Shown here: in pieces, positions 1 to 6,896 of the stretch | Numbering within the stretch: position 1 is the stretch's first letter | Layout: every line of letters begins with the position of its first letter | Origin: an uncultured Bacteroidales bacterium | Lineage (GTDB): Bacteria > Bacteroidota > Bacteroidia > Bacteroidales > UBA932 | NCBI GenBank assembly: GCA_900322025.1 | Contig: ONYJ01000227.1 | Location: 1 to 8,497, forward strand | DNA: 8,497 nt | Direction of reading: 5' to 3' | Notes under the pieces: model-generated | Seen by the model: the letters and a program-made list of their open reading frames with translations, nothing else | Database searches by the model: none | What the model was told of the DNA's origin: nothing | Program-made: the position numbers and the translations under genes

Positions 1-467
1 ATTGCTGTTTTCTGCTTGAAATCTGGCTGCGGTATCACCGCCATATCGCCAAAGACCAAGAACTTAGGATAGTTAGGGTGCTGCATCACAGAAATATGAC
101 TCAATACAGCCTTAGGAGGCAGCAAGCCCCATTCCTTATTGAGAATACCTCTCATATACTTGTCTGTAGAGCATAGTCCTTTCATCAAAACATCGGCATT
201 TTTATCATGAACGGCAGTTACCGCTTCCTGAATAGCTTTCTGTTCTACAGGAATATCTACAATATTGAACTTTGCAATATCAATTTTTTCTTTCTGGCAT
301 ACGGCCTCTATCATTTTGCGGTCGCCATAGAGAGTTGCCTCGCAAAAACCTGCATCTATTGCCATGCTGGCGGCGCATACTGAGTGGTCATCTACACCCC
401 ATGCAACAGCCAATCTTCTCTTTGGATTGGCTTTAAGAAGTTCATAAACCTCATCAAAAGTCTTCAT
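1..467 (-). CDS. ptb: Phosphate acetyl/butyryltransferase, Ptb type (5' part; runs off left edge)
   Basis: This gene encodes a cytoplasmic acyl-CoA:phosphate acyltransferase that makes acyl-phosphate, the substrate for the kinase encoded just upstream. Only the first 155 residues are in the window. They align with the N-terminal half of the PF01515 family, Ptb branch. MKTFDEVYELLK leads into an R-R-L-A-V-A strand at 17-22. ADVLMKGLCSTDKYMRGILN lies at 91-110 and matches the Ptb signature (LMKG, then a T, then R-x-x-LN). KEWGL is at 111-115 and LSHISV at 122-127. The usual T-D-A-A segment reads GDMAV (140-144) here. The start is the ATG at 467-465. No Shine-Dalgarno site precedes it, only an A/T-rich leader, as is normal in Bacteroidota. 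It lies 48 bases after ackA on the same strand, with no terminator visible between, so co-transcription is likely. Substrate (acetyl, propionyl, butyryl or branched) cannot be read from this fragment. The family call is firm; the gene symbol reflects family resemblance only. Confidence 0.85.
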   Translation of the reverse strand, partial: MKTFDEVYELLKANPKRRLAVAWGVDDHSVCAASMAIDAGFCEATLYGDRKMIEAVCQKEKIDIAKFNIVDIPVEQKAIQEAVTAVHDKNADVLMKGLCSTDKYMRGILNKEWGLLPPKAVLSHISVMQHPNYPKFLVFGDMAVIPQPDFKQKTA

Positions 468-515
468 GTTCTATTTATTTGATATTATCACTAATTATTG
501 TAATCTACATGTGCT

Positions 516-1724
516 CTACATCTTTACCAGCTTCATGGTATCGGTGGCAATCACCAGTTCCTCGTTGGTTGTAACAACAGCCACTTTAACTTTAGAGTCT
601 TTCTTTGTAAGAATTGCACTCTTGCCTCTTAGACCATTATTGATGTCTGAATCAAAGTCAATTCCAAGATAGCCACACTTTTCCCCAATATAAGCTCTGG
701 TTGCAGGATCGTTTTCTCCGATACCACCTGTAAACACTATCAAATCAACACCTCCCATAGCTGCAGAGAAAGCACCTACAAATTTTAACAACCCATAGCG
801 GAATATCTCAAGCGTAAGTTGAGCCCTCTTATCGCCTCTGGAAGCAGCCTCCTCAAGGTCTCTCATATCGGAAGACACTCCCGAAACTCCCAAGAAACCG
901 CTCTGCTTAGTAAGAATCTTATCTAACTCATCTACAGACAAGTTATATTTTTTCATCAGATAAGTTACCACGCCAGGGTCTAAAGCACCACATCTGGTAC
1001 CCATTATGAGACCGTCTATGGTAGTCATACCCAAGGAAGTATCAACAGCTCTGCCATTCTTTACAGCTGTAACGCTACTACCGTTCCCAAGATGACAAGT
1101 TATTATGTTGGAATCGTGATAATCTATACCGGCCAACTCTGCACCAACCTTGGAAACATATCTATGACTGGTACCATGGAAGCCGTAGCGGCGAATCTTA
1201 TCTTTTTCGTAGTATTCATAAGGAAGGCCGTAAGTATAGGCATGTGCAGGAATTGTCTGAAGGAAAGATGTATCAAAAACTGCTACCTGTGGAACCTTAG
1301 GCAAAGTATTCTCTACTGCTCTTATTCCTAACAAACCGGCAGGATTATGAAGCGGAGCCAATACAGAACACTTGTCTATACCCTCTTTAACTCTCTGATC
1401 TATTATGCAACTCTGCGTAAAATATTCTCCACCATGCACAACTCTGTGCCCTACCGCATCTATCTCATCCAATGAGCGCAGAATACCATATTCTGAATCT
1501 GTAAGCAAACCAAGCACATCTTTAATACCCTCTGTGTGATCTGTCACCTTCTTGTGAGTTTTATGTTTGTCTTTACCCGGTACAGAGTGTGTTGTATCGC
1601 CTTCCTCCATACCGATTCTCTCCACAAGACCTTTAGCCAGCAGAGAATGTTCACTTTCGCTCTTCATATCCAGCACCTGATACTTGATAGAAGAACTACC
1701 ACAGTTTAATACAAGAATTATCAT
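516..1724 (-). CDS. ackA: Acetate kinase
   Basis: This is a cytoplasmic kinase that transfers phosphate between acetyl-phosphate and ADP, making ATP and acetate during fermentation. The product is 402 residues, the usual family length (about 400), whereas butyrate kinases are shorter (about 355). The N-terminal signature LNCGSSSIK is at 6-14. Residues matching those known to matter in Methanosarcina acetate kinase are all present: N7, S10, S12, R94, H126, D151, H183 (in GFHGTSH), R244 (in MGTRCGALDPG) and E388 (in TTNEE). The glycine-rich TGGIGEN motif is at 332-338. The frame is open for 18 further codons upstream, to 1778. I chose the ATG at 1724 because it places N7/S10/S12 exactly as in the family, and because a -7 promoter element lies at 1749-1756, inside the longer version. 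The gene heads a likely two-gene unit with the Ptb-type transferase. Its partner is normally a Pta; the pairing seen here is discussed as a finding. Confidence 0.97.
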   Translation of the reverse strand: MIILVLNCGSSSIKYQVLDMKSESEHSLLAKGLVERIGMEEGDTTHSVPGKDKHKTHKKVTDHTEGIKDVLGLLTDSEYGILRSLDEIDAVGHRVVHGGEYFTQSCIIDQRVKEGIDKCSVLAPLHNPAGLLGIRAVENTLPKVPQVAVFDTSFLQTIPAHAYTYGLPYEYYEKDKIRRYGFHGTSHRYVSKVGAELAGIDYHDSNIITCHLGNGSSVTAVKNGRAVDTSLGMTTIDGLIMGTRCGALDPGVVTYLMKKYNLSVDELDKILTKQSGFLGVSGVSSDMRDLEEAASRGDKRAQLTLEIFRYGLLKFVGAFSAAMGGVDLIVFTGGIGENDPATRAYIGEKCGYLGIDFDSDINNGLRGKSAILTKKDSKVKVAVVTTNEELVIATDTMKLVKM

Positions 1725-1748
1725 ATCAATTAAAATTTCGTTAAAGCG

Positions 1749-1756
1749 CAAAAATA
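1749..1756 (-). promoter_or_regulatory. Candidate Bacteroidota -7 promoter element for ackA
   Basis: On the minus strand this reads TATTTTTG, an exact match to the Bacteroidota sigma-ABfA -7 consensus TAnnTTTG. It sits about 25 bases before the ackA ATG, implying a short leader. No clear TTTG-type -33 element is found 19-21 bases further upstream; that stretch is A/T-rich. In such a sequence a chance match is possible, so this is a moderate call only. Confidence 0.4.
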
Positions 1757-1804
1757 ATAAAAAATATATTCTGAGCATCTGTTTTTTATGCTATTAAACA
1801 ACCC

Positions 1805-1824
1805 ACTGCCACTTACTGCCACTT
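1805..1824. repeat. 10-base perfect tandem duplication
   Basis: The unit ACTGCCACTT occurs twice back to back (1805-1814 and 1815-1824). It is too short to assign a role. It lies upstream of the ackA promoter candidate and just before the phased repeats. Confidence 0.8.
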
Positions 1825-1858
1825 AAACATATTCCCGCAGCAAAAAAACAGCGTACAT

Positions 1859-1971
1859 CCACATATAAATGCTTTTTATTCACGCATAAACAGTTTACTT
1901 TTTACATACGAACGATTTTCGGCAAACGATTGTTGCTCGCATATAAACGCATTCTATACACATATAAACGG
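1859..1971. repeat. Degenerate repeats with core CATATAAACG, about 21-base spacing
   Basis: Four clear copies of a core resembling (C/A)(A/G)CATATAAACG can be read on the plus strand. They are ACATATAAATG at 1861, CGCATAAACAG at 1883, CGCATATAAACG at 1938 and ACACATATAAACG at 1958. A weaker copy, CATACGAACG, starts at 1905. The aligned cores start near 1862, 1884, 1905, 1940 and 1961, so most neighbours are 21-22 bases apart, about two turns of the helix. The copies could be binding sites for a regulator of the flanking divergent genes, or the decayed remains of a tandem array. The sequence alone does not decide. Confidence 0.6.
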
Positions 1972-2080
1972 CTTACAATTATGGAAACAACAGAATTATA
2001 GCAATAAGTTAAACTCATTCCACTATTTCTTCATCAACTGAATTGCAAGGATTTTATTTTTACAACATAACTTAACCTAA

Positions 2081-2196
2081 AGCAACACAAGCATAAAAAT
2101 AACCTAACACAAAGCATAAAAGCAACACAAGCCTAAAAATAACCTAACACAAAACCTAAAAGCAATACAAGCATAAAACAATACAAGCATAAAAAA
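2081..2196. repeat. A/C-rich tandem repeat array, 40-base unit with 18-22-base subunits
   Basis: Two nearly identical 40-base units lie at 2081-2120 and 2121-2160, differing at three positions. Each starts AGCAACACAAGC and contains AAAAATAACCTAACACAAA. A third, partial unit follows (2161-2178, AGCAATACAAGCATAAAA), and then a 16-base copy (2179-2194). Inside the units a shorter core, ACAAGCATAAAA, recurs with starts near 2088, 2110, 2128, 2150, 2168 and 2184, giving alternating 22/18-base steps. The flank at 2071-2080 (CTTAACCTAA) resembles the end of a unit. The array ends about 22 bases before the comEC start codon. It looks like a small minisatellite that grew by slippage; any regulatory role is inference. 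Confidence 0.85.
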
Positions 2197-2218
2197 CAAT
2201 ATAGCTAAGTCTGAGAGA

Positions 2219-3322
2219 ATGAAAATAAAGTCAGGTATTATAACTCTCTGTTTTCTTGCGGGAATTGCAGCATGTTATCACTGTTGTCCAAGAGTATTAT
2301 GTTCACCTACAGCTACATATATCACTTTAGTTACGATATTGCCGGCAGTGTATCTAACAAAAAAGCATCCAAAGGCCTTTGTTCTCATAGTTTGCGTATC
2401 GGCTTTCGTATGTGGAGTTCAACGAATGGCGGTCTGCAACTACGCTTCAAGTAATCAATCACGCCCTAAAATAGAACGTACTTTGGAACGGTGGACTACC
2501 GAAGTAAGAAACAGTATTGAAATACGCCTGCAAAAGGTCATAAAAAAACAAGAAAATCGGGCCGTTGCATCTGCCCTGCTTCTTGGCAATAAAGCCCAAT
2601 TAGATAAAACCACCAAGGTAGCTTTCCGCAATGCAGGCGTTAGTCACACTTTGGCTTTGTCTGGACTTCATGTTGGTATTATATGGGGATTAGTGTGTAC
2701 TATATTTACCGTTTTCAAGCGCAACTACAAAACTAAGATAGCTGGCATATTTCTCAGCTGTAGTATAATGTTCACATACGCTTTTTGCACCGGAATGGCT
2801 CCATCTGTATCCAGAGCATGCATTATGTTGGTTGTATGGAAGATAGGCAAATATTTCTGTAATGCTAGAAACAAAACAGATGCACTTTATCTGGCGGCTC
2901 TAATTATCTCCCTTTTTAACCCCATGGCAAGCTTAACTCCCGGCTTTCAACTATCTTTTGCTGCTGCTGCCGGCATTATCTTCATTTATCCCGTGATTAA
3001 AGCCAGCATAGATGTAATTATGCGCTGCAATAAAAGTTCTCTAAGTATCAAAAAAATAGCACGGTATATCCTCGATTTGTCTGGTATTTCTCTCAGCTGT
3101 CAGATTGCAACACTCCCGCTCATCCTGTTCTATTTTGGCAAGACAAGCGGGAATTTTCTGATTTCCAATATAGCAGTAGCACCTCTTGTTACTTTTTCTA
3201 TCTATAGTTCCGTAGGTTCTATACTGCTGGCTAACATTCCTCTGATTGGCAAACTCTGCATTTATATTTCCAATGTATGCCTAAGCCTGCTGAGAGAAAC
3301 CGTTATGTTCTTTGGTTGCTAA
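2219..3322 (+). CDS. comEC: Reduced ComEC/Rec2-type DNA-uptake channel protein
   Basis: This is an inner-membrane protein of the ComEC/Rec2 family (PF03772 competence domain), which carries single-stranded DNA into the cytoplasm during natural transformation. Residues 4-22, 31-47 and 53-72 look like membrane helices. A charged helix follows at about 82-118, and then the core. AFRNAGVSHTLALSGLHVGI lies at 135-154 and is diagnostic. GMAPSVSRACIM is at 192-203, PGFQLSFAAAAGI at 241-253, and the conserved TLPL...FG...N-x-A-x-AP segment at 298-322. The product is only 367 residues, against roughly 650-800 for most ComEC proteins. The soluble OB-like part between the first helices and the core is essentially absent, and there is no C-terminal metallo-beta-lactamase domain. 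It is also rich in cysteine (18 of 367). The ATG at 2219 is the first in frame after a stop at 2174-2176; GAGAGA just before it is too close to act as a normal ribosome site. Family membership is clear, but DNA-uptake function is uncertain given the missing parts. Confidence 0.88.
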   Translation: MKIKSGIITLCFLAGIAACYHCCPRVLCSPTATYITLVTILPAVYLTKKHPKAFVLIVCVSAFVCGVQRMAVCNYASSNQSRPKIERTLERWTTEVRNSIEIRLQKVIKKQENRAVASALLLGNKAQLDKTTKVAFRNAGVSHTLALSGLHVGIIWGLVCTIFTVFKRNYKTKIAGIFLSCSIMFTYAFCTGMAPSVSRACIMLVVWKIGKYFCNARNKTDALYLAALIISLFNPMASLTPGFQLSFAAAAGIIFIYPVIKASIDVIMRCNKSSLSIKKIARYILDLSGISLSCQIATLPLILFYFGKTSGNFLISNIAVAPLVTFSIYSSVGSILLANIPLIGKLCIYISNVCLSLLRETVMFFGC

Positions 3323-5473
3323 CTACTTGCAATAAGCATCGTAGAGTTCCTGAGGCACCTCTTTTTCCAAAAGGTAACGATACCAGAATCGATAGTCGTT
3401 AAAGGCCGAGAACCTGCCCTGGCTGCCAGTATATCCGTGCAACTGACGAGGATAAATCATCAGGTCGAACTGTTTTCCCATCCGCTGCATTTTAAGCGCC
3501 AAATTCATGGTATTCTGAATATGCACATTATCGTCTGCCGCTCCGTGTGTCAGCATCAAATAGTTGGAAGAATCGCCCTTATAGCCGGATGCCTTTATTC
3601 TGTCTGCCACAATAGTACGCTTGTAACCCTCCGGATTTCTTTGCGGAGTATCCATAAAACGCTCGGTATAATGGCTATCGTAAAGCATATAATCATACAC
3701 ACCGCCACCGGCTATACCGTACTTAAAATATTCACAGCCTTCTGTTACGCACAGAGTAGCCATACTGCCGCCATAAGAAAAACCATTTATTCCTATCTTA
3801 TCCTCATTTACATAAGGAAGTGAACGCAGACATTTTGCCCACTCAATAAAGTCTTTTAGTTCAATATCAAAAAAGTTGCGATACATAAAGTTACAACCTT
3901 CCTTGCCGCAGTGTCCGCTTCCGCGATGATCCATTCTGAATTGTATAACATCCTGATGAGCCCACCACTGATTGCTGGCAGATATTGGCGTCCAAGAATC
4001 TGCAACTACCGGTGTATTAGGCCCGCCGTACATGTATATAATTACCGGATATTGTTTGGAGGCATCAAAATTAAGTGGAAGAGTTATTTTCCCAGGAATA
4101 GTATAGCCATCTGGTGTTGTTATATATACCATTTCCGGAACTGCAAGGTTGTAGCTATCAAAATCTGCCCCCTTAGAATCTGCCAGAATAGTCATCTTAC
4201 CAGAACCGTCTGTTGGCAACAACACCGCCATACTCGGAGTTTGTGCATTGCTGCACAAAGCTGTAACATATTTGAAATCGTCAGATAACTGCAACGAGCC
4301 AAAAGTATAATTGCCCGTAGAAATTCGAGTGGTTTTACCTTTCTTTAGAGAAACCTTATAAATATCTACTCTCGTACTTATTTCTGTTTTTGAGGTAAAA
4401 TACAACTCACCTTTCTGCTGATCTATTTTCAAAAGCTTTATATCCCAGTTGCACCCATTAGTGAGGCACTTCTGTATTTTACCATCAAAAGACTGATAGT
4501 ATATCTGCTCCCACATGGTAAAGTCTCGTACCATGTAAAAACCATTTTTATCAAATAGCATTTGTTCCGGCCAATCTATCCAAGTATCTTGATGCTCTTT
4601 ATAGATTTGTTCCTTATTGCCGTCAGAAGGATTTACAGAATAAAATATCAAATCCTGCTGAACTCTTGGCATCCACGGAATTATAAAGCGTGTAGATTCT
4701 GAATTCCAGAAAGGGATTCCAAAGTATTGGTCTTCTTTCTGGTCAAAATCTGCCCACACTATATTTCCGGAACTTATATCGGCAAAACCTATTCTAACCT
4801 CCGGATTCTTTTCTCCAGACATTGGATAATGCGTTGCAAGTATCTGGTCTTTAGCTTTTGATATATCATATATCGGAAACATTGGAACCTGACTATCGTC
4901 AAATCTATAGAAAGCTATACTCTTGCTGTCTGGGCTCCACCAAAATGCCTTGTATTGAGAAGAACGCCCCAGTATCTCCTCAAAATATACCCAAGAAGCC
5001 CGTCCGTTGAGAATAACATCGCTACCGTCTGAAGTAATCTTTTTGGCCTTATCAGATTTTATATCATACACATACAGATTCCCTTCATAGGTAAATGCCA
5101 AAAAGTTGCCATCTGGGCTGTATGTAGGATTCAACAATTCGCCGTTGCCCTTTATTGCCGCATTTGCCTTCTTGGCATCCGCCCTCAAGCCTTGGGCATT
5201 GGAAGTGTTTGTGCGTGGCCTCTGAGTATAATCTTCATATTTGCCCGTCTTAACATCATATATTTTGAATACAGGAGACTCTTTGGCAGGGTCTGCATAA
5301 GAGAGCAGTATTTTCTCGTACCCTATCCATCTTGGCGGATAAACAAAATTTTCAAGATTAGGTAAATCTCCCCGTGCTATCTGCTGAAGCGTTAAATTCT
5401 TCTTCTGAGCACATACGCTAAGGCTCACCAACGCCATTAGCAAATGCAATAATGCAATTTTTATATACTTCAT
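3323..5473 (-). CDS. dpp4: Dipeptidyl peptidase IV, S9B serine peptidase, exported
   Basis: This enzyme removes X-Pro (or X-Ala) dipeptides from the N-terminus of peptides. It is probably periplasmic or surface-exposed and supplies dipeptides for uptake. The product is 716 residues, the normal size. Residues 1-22 form a signal peptide with a likely signal peptidase I site after SVCA (22). C21 is not in a good lipobox, since V precedes it. A beta-propeller domain (PF00930 type) spans about 80-435 and includes WVYFEEI at 161-167, whose E165/E166 pair binds the substrate amino terminus. The alpha/beta-hydrolase domain (PF00326) covers about 475-705. It holds Y482 in YGGP (oxyanion hole), nucleophile S566 in GFSYGG, Asp at 647/648 in HGAADDNVH, and H679 in LHGY. 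The catalytic set is complete, so an active enzyme is expected. The gene starts 1 base after the helicase stop, so it is almost surely the last gene of that operon. Its TAG stop abuts the comEC stop. Confidence 0.95.
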   Translation of the reverse strand: MKYIKIALLHLLMALVSLSVCAQKKNLTLQQIARGDLPNLENFVYPPRWIGYEKILLSYADPAKESPVFKIYDVKTGKYEDYTQRPRTNTSNAQGLRADAKKANAAIKGNGELLNPTYSPDGNFLAFTYEGNLYVYDIKSDKAKKITSDGSDVILNGRASWVYFEEILGRSSQYKAFWWSPDSKSIAFYRFDDSQVPMFPIYDISKAKDQILATHYPMSGEKNPEVRIGFADISSGNIVWADFDQKEDQYFGIPFWNSESTRFIIPWMPRVQQDLIFYSVNPSDGNKEQIYKEHQDTWIDWPEQMLFDKNGFYMVRDFTMWEQIYYQSFDGKIQKCLTNGCNWDIKLLKIDQQKGELYFTSKTEISTRVDIYKVSLKKGKTTRISTGNYTFGSLQLSDDFKYVTALCSNAQTPSMAVLLPTDGSGKMTILADSKGADFDSYNLAVPEMVYITTPDGYTIPGKITLPLNFDASKQYPVIIYMYGGPNTPVVADSWTPISASNQWWAHQDVIQFRMDHRGSGHCGKEGCNFMYRNFFDIELKDFIEWAKCLRSLPYVNEDKIGINGFSYGGSMATLCVTEGCEYFKYGIAGGGVYDYMLYDSHYTERFMDTPQRNPEGYKRTIVADRIKASGYKGDSSNYLMLTHGAADDNVHIQNTMNLALKMQRMGKQFDLMIYPRQLHGYTGSQGRFSAFNDYRFWYRYLLEKEVPQELYDAYCK

Positions 5474-5474
5474 A

Positions 5475-6896
5475 TTACTTTAGGTATTTCTTGTCAAAGT
5501 TAACTAAAAATACTTTCTCTACGGCACGTGTAAGAGCCGTGTACAACCACTTCTTATCATCCATGGTAATATCTTCTTTCCAGAGTATGTTATCTATAAA
5601 GACGCATTTCCATTGACCGCCCTGACTCTTATGCCCGGTTATGGCAGAGCTGTATTTTATCTGTAAAGCATTGTAGTATTGGTCTTCTCTAACGCACTTA
5701 TAACGCTTTTTCTTTGGCTGCACGCCTTCATAATCGGCAAAAACTCCTTCAAAAAGAGCCGCCTGCGCATTATTATCAAGAGAAGCTGTATTGGAAAGTA
5801 GAGTATCCAAAATAACCTTGGCATCTACCTCACAATCGTTATAATCTGGAAAAGAGAGGGTTGCATCTGCAAAACGGAGGCCATAACGGTCTTGATAATT
5901 GGATATATTTACCAGATAGGCCATATCGCCGTTGGCTATAAAATCGAACTCTTCTTCTCGGCCTTCAAACTGATAGCAGTTTTTAACAACCATAAGCCTA
6001 TCGCCCCTGCACAGCATTTCCTCCAAACATAATACCTGAGAACGAATACCTTGATTATATCTATTTGCCCTAAGATTACTTCTGCATAAAACAATCACTT
6101 CTTCTGAACCGTATCGCGATATCTCATCTTGCAAAGTTTCTATTAACTCTCCTCCGGTTATGGCCGTAATATCGGTATAGGAAGATACATCAAATATTGG
6201 AGAGCATAGGTCTCCATCTGTTATCTGCTGCCTCAACATAGTGGCATTTACAAGTATGCCGCTACCAGAAGCCTGCCTTACCACATCGGTAAGAGAAACA
6301 GCCATCAAATCAGAACTATATCGCTGCATATACTCCAAACTCAATGCCGGACTCAGGTCTAAACCAACAGGAGGCAATTGCGCCGGATCGCCTATTAACA
6401 CCACACGGTTAGATTTAGATTGGCGAATAAACTCCATTAAATCTTCTAAAAGATTTCCGCTGCCAAATATAGATTCAGAGGCTTCTGCACTCGAAATCAA
6501 AGACACCTCGTCTATAAAATAAACGGTGTCTTTAGCCTTGTTAAAGTTCAAAGAAAACTCACTCAAAGGGCTTCCCTGAGTTTTCATCCTGTAAATATGC
6601 CTATGAATAGTACTGGCTTTTTCTCCCGTAAAACCAGATAATACCTTAGCCGCCCGCCCTGTTGGAGCCAACAAGACATACCGCATACCCAAAGATTTAA
6701 GCGTTGATATACAGGCTGCTATAGCAGATGTTTTGCCCGTGCCGGCAAAACCGGAAACAAGCATAATAAAGCGTTCTTCTGCATTGGTTGTTAAAAAACT
6801 ACCCAGTTTACGGAATAATTCCTCTTGCCCATGAGTAGGCTGCACACCTAATCTCTCCCGCATTTTTGAAGTCAGGAAATCCGACATGCCCCTCAT
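5475..6896 (-). CDS. RecD/Dda-like superfamily 1 DNA helicase (AAA ATPase)
   Basis: This is a predicted cytoplasmic ATP-dependent DNA helicase of the RecD/Dda/Pif1 type (SF1B). Numbering here starts at the upstream ATG at 6902; subtract 2 for the start chosen. Walker A GFAGTGKT is at 51-58, motif Ia LLAPTGRAAK at 77-86, STIH at 97-100, Walker B YFIDEVSL at 128-135 and motif III GDPAQLPPV at 171-179. R209 lies in DVVRQ. NGDMAYLV is at 324-331, motif V SSAITGHKSQGGQW at 418-431 (UvrD_C_2 type), and motif VI YTALTRA at 454-460. All helicase motifs are intact. There is no RecD-like N-terminal domain and no RecB/RecC neighbour, so it is a stand-alone helicase, as is common in this phylum. Three ATGs are possible (6902, 6896, 6887). 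I chose 6896 because its ATGA overlaps the trkH TGA stop by 4 bases, a standard coupling arrangement. The ATG at 6887 also fits the conserved N-terminus. Its biological role is not known from context. Confidence 0.92.
   Translation of the reverse strand: MRGMSDFLTSKMRERLGVQPTHGQEELFRKLGSFLTTNAEERFIMLVSGFAGTGKTSAIAACISTLKSLGMRYVLLAPTGRAAKVLSGFTGEKASTIHRHIYRMKTQGSPLSEFSLNFNKAKDTVYFIDEVSLISSAEASESIFGSGNLLEDLMEFIRQSKSNRVVLIGDPAQLPPVGLDLSPALSLEYMQRYSSDLMAVSLTDVVRQASGSGILVNATMLRQQITDGDLCSPIFDVSSYTDITAITGGELIETLQDEISRYGSEEVIVLCRSNLRANRYNQGIRSQVLCLEEMLCRGDRLMVVKNCYQFEGREEEFDFIANGDMAYLVNISNYQDRYGLRFADATLSFPDYNDCEVDAKVILDTLLSNTASLDNNAQAALFEGVFADYEGVQPKKKRYKCVREDQYYNALQIKYSSAITGHKSQGGQWKCVFIDNILWKEDITMDDKKWLYTALTRAVEKVFLVNFDKKYLK

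Larger units (their letters stand above)
1725..2218. other. Gene-free divergent intergenic region between ackA and comEC
   Basis: This stretch of 494 bases separates ackA (leftward) from the comEC-like gene (rightward). I find no ORF of credible size, no tRNA-like or riboswitch-like structure, and no strong terminator. It contains the ackA -7 candidate, a 10-base tandem duplication (1805-1824), a set of phased repeats (1859-1971) and an A/C-rich array (2081-2196). A one-mismatch -7 element for comEC, TATTTTTA, lies at 2055-2062, but it lacks a properly spaced -33 partner, so no comEC promoter is called. The last 130 bases before comEC are strongly strand-biased: rich in A and C, poor in G and T on the plus strand. 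If transcribed they would give an unstructured leader. Confidence 0.7.

Noticed and set aside
1725..1778. An 18-codon N-terminal extension of acetate kinase, starting at 1778.
   Set aside because: The family starts 6 residues before the conserved Asn, which fits the ATG at 1724. The extension is A/T-rich and contains the likely -7 promoter element.
1774..1792. Inverted repeat AGCAT...ATGCT upstream of ackA.
   Set aside because: It is five base pairs with a T-rich 9-base loop in an A/T-rich region. This is expected by chance.
2104..2190. A 28-codon minus-strand ORF inside the repeat array that would encode a very hydrophobic peptide (starts MLVLFYACIAF), reminiscent of small type I toxins.
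   Set aside because: The minus strand of the array is G/T-rich, so any frame there gives Leu, Phe, Val and Cys. There is no ribosome site, the frame is set by the repeat unit, and a similar peptide appears in another frame nearby. Composition explains it.
1859..2196. The repeat sets considered as a CRISPR array.
   Set aside because: The cores are short, imperfect and A/T- or A/C-rich. The spacers are not unique sequences of uniform length, and no cas gene is nearby.
3343..3366. A possible terminator for comEC inside the DPP IV gene (GAGGCACCTC followed by TTTTT).
   Set aside because: The stem would be only 3-4 base pairs with a tiny loop. It is too weak to call.
3437..4288. Plus-strand open frames (3437-3823 and 3911-4288) opposite the DPP IV gene.
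   Set aside because: They lie wholly within a well-supported gene on the other strand, have no recognisable domain, and have compositions expected of an antisense shadow.
3330..5473. DPP IV as a lipoprotein through Cys21.
   Set aside because: The residue before the cysteine is Val, not Gly, Ala or Ser. A signal peptidase I site after the following Ala fits better.
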